A stretch of DNA of 18,964 nucleotides from Pseudomonadota bacterium. GTDB taxonomy: Bacteria > Desulfobacterota > Syntrophobacteria > Syntrophobacterales > Syntrophobacteraceae. Below, one piece after another: positions 8,266 through 14,956 of this stretch. Position numbers and translations under genes: made by a program. The notes under the pieces were generated by a model. The model was not told the DNA's origin, did no database searches, and saw nothing but the letters and a program-made list of their open reading frames with translations. Within the stretch, counting starts at the first letter, position 1. Each line of letters opens with the position of its first letter. The stretch is taken from positions 1-18,964 of the forward strand of contig JAEZXS010000019.1 of the NCBI GenBank assembly GCA_023442755.1. The letters run 5' to 3'.

Positions 8266-8982
8266 ATGGATTTGCGATTCAGAGTTTTCCGGTTTGACCC
8301 CGCGGTGGATAAGGAACCCTACTACAAAACGTATAACGTGACGGCAGAACCTGCCGAACGGATATTGGACTGCCTCAACAAAATCAAATGGCGGCAGGAC
8401 GGGTCGCTGGGATACCGGATGTCATGCGCACACGGGGTCTGCGGTTCGGACGGCATGCGAATAAACGGTGTATGCGCCCTGGCCTGTCAGAAACTGGTCC
8501 GGGAGTATGCGGACCAGGAGGAAATTACCCTGGAGCCGCTGCCTTTTTTCGAAGTTCGCAAAGATCTCATCGTGGATATGGACGATTTCCTGGCCAGGGT
8601 CGATTCCATGCGGCCCTACCTGATCCCTGCCGGCCCTCCTCCGGAAAAGGAAAGACGGCAAAGCCCCGAAGAGCACGTAAAGATGGAAGACGTCATACGG
8701 TGCATTCTCTGTGCGTGTTGCACGGGGGCTTGCCCGGTGATGCTGGAGAATCCGGACTACGTTGGGCCGGCGGCTCTCGTCTGGGCATACAGGTATCTTT
8801 ACGACTCGCGGGACGGAGAATTCTTGACCAGGCTGGAGCGGTTAAACGATCCGAACGCTGTATGGCCCTGCGCGAATTATTTCGAATGCACTCGCGTATG
8901 TCCTAAGAAGATTCCGGTTACGAAGTCCATCAATTTCATGAAGCGCGAAATCAAGAAACACCTGCCTGAAAGCGGGAAATAG
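8266..8982 (+). CDS. sdhB: Succinate dehydrogenase iron-sulfur subunit
   Basis: Carries electrons from FAD to quinone through three Fe-S clusters. The protein is 238 residues from ATG 8266, one base after the sdhA stop. The N-terminal ferredoxin domain has SCAHGVCGSDG then a final ligand in CALAC; the Asp in place of the third Cys also occurs in E. coli SdhB and is not a defect. The C-terminal domain has the [4Fe-4S] motif CILCACCTGACP and the [3Fe-4S] motif CANYFECTRVCP. Only a weak AGGG site lies before the start, consistent with translational coupling to sdhA. The open frame could extend upstream inside sdhA to 8179, but that would overlap and lacks family similarity. The next gene starts after 72 nt, and no sdhC or sdhD follows. 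Confidence 0.97.
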   Translation: MDLRFRVFRFDPAVDKEPYYKTYNVTAEPAERILDCLNKIKWRQDGSLGYRMSCAHGVCGSDGMRINGVCALACQKLVREYADQEEITLEPLPFFEVRKDLIVDMDDFLARVDSMRPYLIPAGPPPEKERRQSPEEHVKMEDVIRCILCACCTGACPVMLENPDYVGPAALVWAYRYLYDSRDGEFLTRLERLNDPNAVWPCANYFECTRVCPKKIPVTKSINFMKREIKKHLPESGK

Positions 8983-9014
8983 ATGGTTGCGGTCGGACGG
9001 CTTTTTCTGTAAAT

Positions 9015-9048
9015 CTCTCCAGGGTTTTCTTCTTTTTCTGCTGGAGGG
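9015..9048 (+). promoter_or_regulatory. Hairpin covering the ribosome binding site of the aldehyde dehydrogenase gene
   Basis: CTCTCCAG (9015-9022) can pair with CTGGAGGG (9041-9048): eight pairs including one wobble, with an 18-nt T-rich loop. The right arm contains the whole Shine-Dalgarno GGAGGG of the gene starting at 9055. Pairing is seen directly; a regulatory role is inference. Confidence 0.35.
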
Positions 9049-9054
9049 AAGTAA

Positions 9055-10419
9055 ATGAGACTGAAATCTGTAAACCCATTTTCCGGGGAAATAAATAAAG
9101 AATTTGACGCATACACTTTCGAAGCCTGTGAAGACGCCGTTACCCGTGGGAAAAAGGCATTCGCGCATTGGAAAAAGGTCCCCGTTTCCGAGCGCGTCAA
9201 GCCTCTCGAGAAGCTGGCATCGATCCTCCGGGCCCGAAAAGGGGAATTCGCCCGGATCATAACGCGCGAGATGGGCAAACCCATAAGGCAGGCCAACGCG
9301 GAAATAGAAAAATGTGCCGTGGCCTGCGATTACTATCGCGGCAATTCCGAAGCCTTCCTGCAGGATGAGATCATCCCGACCGGCGCGGCAAGGAGTTTCG
9401 TTTCCTTCGAACCCCTGGGGGTCATACTTGGAATCGAGCCCTGGAACTTCCCGTTCTGGCAGGTGGTGCGCTGGGCCGCTCCAACCCTTGCCGCCGGTAA
9501 TGTCTGCATATTGAAACATGCCTCGAACGTTCCCATAACCGCCCTGGAGATTGAAAAGCTGTTTTACGAGGCGGGATTCCCCGAAAATGCCCTGCAAAGC
9601 CTGCTTATTGGGGCCGAGACCACTGAGCGTCTGATAGCCCGGGAAGGTATCGACGGCATCTCCCTGACCGGCAGCGTCGGGGCCGGAGCGAGCGTTGCTG
9701 CCGTGGCCGGAAGGCATCTCAGAAAGTGCGTGCTCGAACTGGGCGGCTCGGATCCCTATATGGTGCTGGAGGATGCCGACCTGGAAAAAGCCGCACGCTC
9801 GGCAGTGACGGCAAGGATGACCAATGCCGGTCAGAGCTGCATTTCCGCGAAACGCATCATTGTCATGGAGTCGCTTGCCGATGCGTTCCTGGATAGGTTC
9901 ATGGAAGGTTTGAACGGCCTTAAGATCGGCGATCCGATGGACGAGGCCACGGATATGGGACCGGTTGCGAAGCAGGATTCGCTGGATACTTTGCTGAAGC
10001 AGCTGGAGGATGCTGAAAAGAAGGGGGCGGCTGTGCACCGGGGACCCGTGCCTCCCGACCGGGGTCTGTTCTTCCGGCCGGTAGTCATCACAAACGTCAC
10101 TCCGGATATGAAAGTGGCTCGGGAAGAGGTCTTCGGCCCAATGGCCGTCATCATCACCGCGAAGGACCGGGATGAAATGATCCGGATTGCCAACAACACC
10201 GAGTTCGGACTCGGCGCCGCAATCTGGAGCAGGGATGTCGACAGGGCCGAGGAGATGGCGAAGGACATCGATGCGGGATTCGTGGCCATAAATGCGGTGG
10301 TAAAGTCGGTCACTCCTCTTCCTTTCGGAGGCGTCAAGAAATCGGGATTCGGAAGAGAGCTGTCCCGCTACGGGCTGAAGGAATTTGTAAACGTCAAATC
10401 GAAGATAATAGGCAAATAG
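9055..10419 (+). CDS. NAD(P)-dependent aldehyde dehydrogenase, succinate-semialdehyde dehydrogenase-like
   Basis: Oxidises an aldehyde to the acid, probably succinate semialdehyde to succinate. The 454-residue protein belongs to the short ALDH subgroup that includes YneI/Sad. Visible residues: PWNFPFWQ near 129-136 with Asn131, LKHASNVP with Lys154 for cofactor binding, general base Glu228 in LELGGSD, nucleophile Cys262 in NAGQSCISAKR, and EEVFGPM toward the C-terminus. GGAGG at 9043-9047 lies 7 nt before ATG 9055. Its place between sdhB and fumC supports succinate as product, either from 2-oxoglutarate through a decarboxylase or from 4-aminobutyrate; neither partner gene is in the window. 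Substrate specificity cannot be proven from sequence, and other small aldehydes remain possible. Confidence 0.88.
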   Translation: MRLKSVNPFSGEINKEFDAYTFEACEDAVTRGKKAFAHWKKVPVSERVKPLEKLASILRARKGEFARIITREMGKPIRQANAEIEKCAVACDYYRGNSEAFLQDEIIPTGAARSFVSFEPLGVILGIEPWNFPFWQVVRWAAPTLAAGNVCILKHASNVPITALEIEKLFYEAGFPENALQSLLIGAETTERLIAREGIDGISLTGSVGAGASVAAVAGRHLRKCVLELGGSDPYMVLEDADLEKAARSAVTARMTNAGQSCISAKRIIVMESLADAFLDRFMEGLNGLKIGDPMDEATDMGPVAKQDSLDTLLKQLEDAEKKGAAVHRGPVPPDRGLFFRPVVITNVTPDMKVAREEVFGPMAVIITAKDRDEMIRIANNTEFGLGAAIWSRDVDRAEEMAKDIDAGFVAINAVVKSVTPLPFGGVKKSGFGRELSRYGLKEFVNVKSKIIGK

Positions 10420-10455
10420 CATTTGATCTGATCATGAACAACAGCCGGGGGACAA

Positions 10456-11835
10456 ATGGCAGCCCGAGTTGAAAAGGATACATTGGGACAGGTGGAAGTT
10501 CCGGAAAAGGCCTATTTCGGAGCGCAGACACAGCGCGCTTGCGACAATTTCCCGGTGAGCGGACGCGTTTTCCCCCGATCTTTCATAAAAGCTCTCGGAC
10601 TGGTGAAAAAGAACGCCGCCATAGTGAACGAGCGGTTGGGATTGCTCGATCGCAGTCTTGCCGAGGCGATCCGCAATGCGGCCGATGAGGTTGTGGAAGG
10701 CAAGCTGGACGACCAGTTCATTCTGGACGTGTTTCAGACTGGATCGGGCACTTCCACCAATATGAATGCAAACGAGGTAATCGCCGGCCGTGCAAATGAA
10801 ATTCTCGTCGGGAAGCGTGGCGGGAAGTCGCCCGTCCATCCGAACGATCACGTGAACCTCGGCCAATCCAGCAACGACGTCATACCGACTGTAATCCACG
10901 TCGCTGCGGCCGTCGCTATTCAGGATAAACTGATTCCCGCTCTCGAGTCGCTCCTGGAGAAGCTGAGGACGAAATCCGCAGAATTTCGCGACGTCAGGAA
11001 GATCGGGCGCACGCACCTGCAGGATGCCGTTCCGATCACGTTGGGACAGGAGTTCGGCGGCTATGCCCGCCAGGTCGAACTGGGGCTGGATAGGGTGAGA
11101 AGGGCTGCCTGGTCGCTTTCCGAACTGGCACTGGGGGGTACCGCGGTCGGAAATGGACTCAATACCCACCCGGAATTTGCAAAAGAGGTCATTGAAAACA
11201 TCTCGCACCAGACGGGATTCTTTTTCCGTGAGGCCCAGGACCATTTCGAAGCGCAGGCTGCCCAGGACGCCGCCGTGGAAGCGAGCGGAGAATTGAAAAC
11301 CCTGGCCGTCAGCCTGATCAAAATAGCAAATGATCTACGCCTTCTTGCATCGGGGCCGCGGTGCGGCCTTGGAGAGATCAGCCTCCCTTCGCTACAGCCC
11401 GGGTCCTCCATTATGCCCGGCAAAGTCAATCCCGTGATGCCGGAGATGGTGATCCAGATCGGGGCGCAGGTCATAGGAAACGACGCAACGATCACTTTCT
11501 GCGGCCAGGCCGCCTTTTTCGAACTGAACACGATGCTCCCGCTGATTGCTCTCAATCTGCTGGAGTCCATCGAAATTCTCGCTTCGGGCGCAAGGTTGTT
11601 CGCTGAAAAATGTGTTGCCGGTATCACGGCAAACCGGGAGAAATGCGCCTCTTTTATCGAACGGAGCCTCGCGCTTGCGACTTATCTCGTCCCTTACACC
11701 GGCTACGATAAAGCCTCGGAGATTTCGAAAGAAGCATTCCGGACCGGCAAGACCATCCGGGAAGTGGTTCGGGAGAGGGGAGTGCTGACCGAAGAACAGC
11801 TCGATGAGGCCTTCCGGCGGGTGGAAAAGGAATGA
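10456..11835 (+). CDS. fumC: Fumarate hydratase class II
   Basis: Hydrates fumarate to (S)-malate; iron-independent, tetrameric and cytoplasmic. The 459-residue length is typical. Family marks are GSGTSTNMNANEV near 97-108, HPNDHVNLGQSSND near 128-141, catalytic His187 in GRTHLQDAVP, and the superfamily signature GSSIMPGKVNP beginning near 316 with the active-site serine loop. The C-terminal ERGVLTEEQLDE is also characteristic of fumarase as against aspartase. ATG 10456 follows a GGGGGA site with short spacing. It lies 36 nt after the aldehyde dehydrogenase gene and acts directly on the product of SdhAB encoded upstream. Confidence 0.97.
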   Translation: MAARVEKDTLGQVEVPEKAYFGAQTQRACDNFPVSGRVFPRSFIKALGLVKKNAAIVNERLGLLDRSLAEAIRNAADEVVEGKLDDQFILDVFQTGSGTSTNMNANEVIAGRANEILVGKRGGKSPVHPNDHVNLGQSSNDVIPTVIHVAAAVAIQDKLIPALESLLEKLRTKSAEFRDVRKIGRTHLQDAVPITLGQEFGGYARQVELGLDRVRRAAWSLSELALGGTAVGNGLNTHPEFAKEVIENISHQTGFFFREAQDHFEAQAAQDAAVEASGELKTLAVSLIKIANDLRLLASGPRCGLGEISLPSLQPGSSIMPGKVNPVMPEMVIQIGAQVIGNDATITFCGQAAFFELNTMLPLIALNLLESIEILASGARLFAEKCVAGITANREKCASFIERSLALATYLVPYTGYDKASEISKEAFRTGKTIREVVRERGVLTEEQLDEAFRRVEKE

Positions 11836-11920
11836 TCCCGGCATGCAGTGCACCGAGATGAGTCGCTTGATTTCGTCCTTGAAAATTTCCGCCTCATCGA
11901 TTTATTGAAAGGAGTCGATC

Positions 11921-12859
11921 CTGAGCACACCCAGCCTAGCCCTGCCGTTTCGCGCCCGCATCAAACTCTTCATGGCCCTTTCGCGCACCCCCCACGGCGT
12001 TCTCGATATGGCCACTCCCGCTCTTGCGGCCTTGATCCTGCTTGGGACCATGCCGTCTTTCCCTGTTATCCTGCTCGGCCTTCTGACGGCTTTTGCCGGC
12101 TACACGGCGGTCTACGCCCTGAATGACGTCGTAGACTACCGCACGGACAGGGAAAAATTCCGCGAATGCGGGGGATTGCGGTGTGTTGCCGGGGACCTGG
12201 ACGCGGTTTATCCGAGGCATCCCATGGCACAGGGCCTGCTCAGCTATAGGGAAGGAATCATCTGGACGGCGGCATGGGGAGGGATAGCCCTGCTGGGCGC
12301 ATATCTGCTCAATCCGGCCTGTGCCATGGTGTTTATTCTCGGGTGTGTTGCCGAAGGGGTGTACTGCCTGATGCTCCGGTTGAGCTATCTGCGGGTGGTT
12401 GTGAGCGGCGGCGTGAAAACCGCCGGCGGCATTGCGGCCGTTTTTGCCGTGGTTCCGAACCCTTCCGCTCTGTTCCTGGCAGCTTTGTTCCTCTGGCTCT
12501 TCTTCTGGGAAATCGGGGGGCAGAATATCCCAAACGATTGGACCGACCTGGACGAGGACCGGCGTCTCGATGCGGTGACCCTGCCCGTGAAGCTCGGGGC
12601 GGACAGAGCGGCGGGAATAACGCTGATCTCGCTGATCGTATCCGTCTGCATGAGCCTGCTTCTTTTCTGGATCACCCCGGCGCGGCTCAGCCCCCTCTAC
12701 CTGGCCGGCGCGGCCGCAGCGGGTACGGTGCTCCTGCTCGTTCCCGCATACCGCCTCTATGTAAACAGGGCTTCGTCGATGGCCTCCGCACTCTTCAACC
12801 GGGCGTGCTACTATCCGGTGACCATGCTGGCGCTGGTCCTGCTCAGTATAATCTTTTGA
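11921..12859 (+). CDS. UbiA-family prenyltransferase (membrane), probable CTG start
   Basis: Integral-membrane enzyme family that joins isoprenyl diphosphates to aromatic or other acceptors, as in quinone and heme synthesis. The protein has about eight hydrophobic segments and the two Asp-rich Mg/diphosphate motifs, NDVVDYRTD (about residues 68-76) and NDWTDLDED (about 205-213). The only ATG near the start (11972) has no Shine-Dalgarno, while AAAGGAG ends 6 nt before an in-frame CTG at 11921. That start adds STPSLALPFRARIKLF, a basic stretch suited to the N-terminus of this family. No ATG, GTG or TTG lies in frame between the upstream stop (11906) and 11972. It starts 85 nt after fumC. The acceptor is unknown; a menaquinone-type pathway is a guess from the SDH context. 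Confidence 0.88.
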   Translation: MSTPSLALPFRARIKLFMALSRTPHGVLDMATPALAALILLGTMPSFPVILLGLLTAFAGYTAVYALNDVVDYRTDREKFRECGGLRCVAGDLDAVYPRHPMAQGLLSYREGIIWTAAWGGIALLGAYLLNPACAMVFILGCVAEGVYCLMLRLSYLRVVVSGGVKTAGGIAAVFAVVPNPSALFLAALFLWLFFWEIGGQNIPNDWTDLDEDRRLDAVTLPVKLGADRAAGITLISLIVSVCMSLLLFWITPARLSPLYLAGAAAAGTVLLLVPAYRLYVNRASSMASALFNRACYYPVTMLALVLLSIIF

Positions 12860-12863
12860 GCAC

Positions 12864-13214
12864 CTAGAAGTTGAATACCTTCGACTCCGCAGCCATCTCA
12901 ATCAGGTGAGGGCCGCCGTCCAGGGCCATGTTTGGAAAAAACTTCGCCTCATCCAGCTTCCGTGCATTTGCACAGGGCGTGCACACTCCGATCGGCACCT
13001 CGTTTTCGACCAGGTAGGGCAGGTAGTCGTTCGGGCAGTCGCCCGTGACCGTTTTTGCGCCGAAGTCCCTGGTCTTGTCCGCCCAGAGCACCCCTCCGTC
13101 CAGAAAAAACAAATTCACTGTGTGGCCTTTGGAGTGAGCGATCTTCGCCATCTGAAAACAGCGTGTTGCATTCTCCGTTTCGTTTTTGCTCAGCACAAAG
13201 AGAAAACTGGCCAT
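12864..13214 (-). CDS. DsrE/DsrF-like family protein
   Basis: A 116-residue cytoplasmic protein beginning MASFLFVLSKNE, with an alternating strand-helix pattern and a cysteine motif GVCTPCANARKL near residues 77-88. This matches the DsrE-like fold, whose members carry sulfane sulfur on a conserved Cys in sulfur oxidation, sulfate reduction or tRNA thiolation, while many have no known role. GGGAG lies 7 nt before ATG 13214; a longer open frame reaching 13268 has no such site and would overlap the upstream gene. It follows the NifX-like gene by 38 nt and its stop is 4 nt from the convergent ubiA stop. Family likely, exact function not known. Confidence 0.78.
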   Translation of the reverse strand: MASFLFVLSKNETENATRCFQMAKIAHSKGHTVNLFFLDGGVLWADKTRDFGAKTVTGDCPNDYLPYLVENEVPIGVCTPCANARKLDEAKFFPNMALDGGPHLIEMAAESKVFNF

Positions 13215-13252
13215 ACGATTTCTCCCTTTCGGCAGTGTTTCGGACTGTCCGG

Positions 13253-13636
13253 TCAATGATGGGCGCATCCGCCCCCGATCTGGGCTCCACCGCAGGTGAA
13301 AGCCGGGTCGAATTCCGGCAGTTTACGATCGAGAAACAGCGCGGTATTCTGTTCCACCGTGCCCAGGGCGGCGCGGTAGACCCGAATTCCCTGTCCCTGG
13401 AGTTTCATGAGGGCTCCCATCCCGATGCCGCCGACAGCAATCGCGTCCACCTTGCGGCCGCCAAGGGCTTTCATCGGCTGGCACATACCATGGGCATGGT
13501 GCTGGTCGGTATTGCTGATTTGCTCGATGTCCCGGGAGTCCGTGTCCACGATGACAAAGCCGGGGGCGGAGCCGAAATGGGAATAAACCTGGCTGTCGAG
13601 TCCCTTGAGATCTTCCGTTGGAAAACAAATCTTCAT
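13253..13636 (-). CDS. NifX/NifB-type dinitrogenase iron-molybdenum cofactor domain protein
   Basis: A 127-residue single-domain protein of the NifB/NifX cofactor-binding superfamily. Features: N-terminal strand MKICFPTED, VYSHFGSAPGF (the HFG motif near residue 20), a DQHHAHGMC stretch near 44-52 with His and Cys, GGIGMGAL, and a C-terminal CGGAQIGGGCAHH tail likely to bind metal. Stand-alone members occur in many anaerobes outside nitrogen fixation, often beside Mrp/NBP35-type ATPases. No nif gene is present here. AAAGGGGGT sits just before ATG 13636; the longer frame to 13681 lacks a site. It lies 63 nt after argJ and 38 nt before the DsrE-like gene. Confidence 0.83.
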   Translation of the reverse strand: MKICFPTEDLKGLDSQVYSHFGSAPGFVIVDTDSRDIEQISNTDQHHAHGMCQPMKALGGRKVDAIAVGGIGMGALMKLQGQGIRVYRAALGTVEQNTALFLDRKLPEFDPAFTCGGAQIGGGCAHH

Positions 13637-13699
13637 TCTGACCCCCTTTACAACCTCTCCCACAAAGAACTTATGTGTCACACGTTTTGGGAAGCGGCG

Positions 13700-14956
13700 C
13701 TAGCTTCTATACGACGCGTTTATCTTGACATAATCGAACGAAAAATCGCACGTATACGCGGTAAACCCGGCGTCACCCAGGCCGAGATCGAGCCGGACGC
13801 GTATTTCTTTTTGCCTGAAAATCCGCGAGGCCTGCTCTTCTATTTCCTGCCCGAGAACGGGCACTCCACCCCGGAATACACAGAGATCCTCAAAGTAGAG
13901 TGCGGCTTTCTCCGGCTGCATCTCCGCTCCGGACCTGCCGGCCGCGGCGACGATCCGGCCCCAGTTGGCGTCCTGACCGAAAAAGGCAGTTTTGACGAGG
14001 GGAGAATTGGCTACGGTAAAGGCGACCTGGCGGGCGCTTGCGACGTCCCGCGCTCCGGCAATCTCGATTGCTATGAATTTCGTTGCACCTTCTCCGTCCA
14101 TGACCAGCTGAACTGCCAGATCGCGGAGTACTGCGGCGAGGGCCTCTCCGAAGGCTTTACTCTCTTCGCCGTCGATTCCGGCAAGTATTGCGTTTCCGGC
14201 AGCGCCTCCGGCCAGGACCATCAGAGAATCGTTGGTGCTGGTGTCGCCGTCGACCGTAATGCAGTTGAAGGAGCGATCGGCGCCGTAGCGGGTCCAATGG
14301 TCGAGGACGTCGGGGGCGACGAATGCGTCGGTGCAGACAAACGCAAGAAGGGTCGCCATATCCGGGGCGATCATCCCGGAGCCCTTGGCGATGCCGCCGA
14401 TCGTGACGGTTTTGCCGCCGATGTCGATTCGGGTGCTGGCCATCTTGGGAACGGTGTCGGTTGTCATGATGGCCCTGGCAGCGTCCTCCCAGCCGTTGGG
14501 CTGCAGCATTTCCACAAGCTTCGGGATGGAGCGGGTGAAGGGTTCCATCGGCATCTGCATGCCGATTACGCCGGTCGAGGCAACCAGTACGGAGTTTGCG
14601 GGGCAGGCCAGGGCTCCGGATGCGAGCCTGGCGGTATCCTGCGCACGGGATTTGCCGTCGGGTCCGGTACAGGCATTGGCAATCCCGGCGTTGACGAGTA
14701 TCGCCTTTGCCTTCCTGTCCGCGAGGTGTTCGCGGCAGACTTCCACCGGCGCCGCGCAAACAGCATTCCGGGTGAAAACGCCGGAAGCCGTACAACCTCC
14801 GTCATTATCGGCGGCAATCAGGGCCATGTCGGACCTGCCGTGATATCGCATCCCGGATTCCACTGCCGAGACTTTGAAACCCGGCACCAAGAAAGCGGTT
14901 CTACTTACCGCAGCACTTTTTGTATTTTTTCCCGCTTCCGCATGGACAAGGGTCAT
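13700..14956 (-). CDS. argJ: Glutamate N-acetyltransferase (ornithine acetyltransferase) ArgJ
   Basis: Transfers acetyl from N-acetylornithine to glutamate, recycling the acetyl group in arginine synthesis; some members also use acetyl-CoA. The proenzyme cleaves itself between Ala201 and Thr202 (from ATG 14956) in GSGMIAPDMATLL, freeing the Thr nucleophile of the beta chain. Other marks are VPGFKVSAV near the start, VNAGIANACTG, the STGVIG loop and TVDGDTSTND. The C-terminus has the DFSFDYVKINASYRS end typical of the family. ATG 14956 has GAAGG 9 nt upstream but overlaps secA by 56 nt; TTG 14890 or GTG 14887, just after the secA stop, would fit the usual short ArgJ N-terminus. Immediately downstream of secA on the same strand. 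Confidence 0.95.
   Translation of the reverse strand: MTLVHAEAGKNTKSAAVSRTAFLVPGFKVSAVESGMRYHGRSDMALIAADNDGGCTASGVFTRNAVCAAPVEVCREHLADRKAKAILVNAGIANACTGPDGKSRAQDTARLASGALACPANSVLVASTGVIGMQMPMEPFTRSIPKLVEMLQPNGWEDAARAIMTTDTVPKMASTRIDIGGKTVTIGGIAKGSGMIAPDMATLLAFVCTDAFVAPDVLDHWTRYGADRSFNCITVDGDTSTNDSLMVLAGGAAGNAILAGIDGEESKAFGEALAAVLRDLAVQLVMDGEGATKFIAIEIAGARDVASARQVAFTVANSPLVKTAFFGQDANWGRIVAAAGRSGAEMQPEKAALYFEDLCVFRGGVPVLGQEIEEQASRIFRQKEIRVRLDLGLGDAGFTAYTCDFSFDYVKINASYRS

Noticed and set aside
8398..8482. Apparent missing Cys in the SdhB [2Fe-2S] motif (CGSD instead of CGSC).
   Set aside because: Asp at this ligand position is normal in E. coli-type SdhB.
12840..12862. Hairpin TGCTCA...TGAGCA across the ubiA stop as a bidirectional terminator.
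   Set aside because: Only 6 bp with an 11-nt loop and no T-run on either strand.
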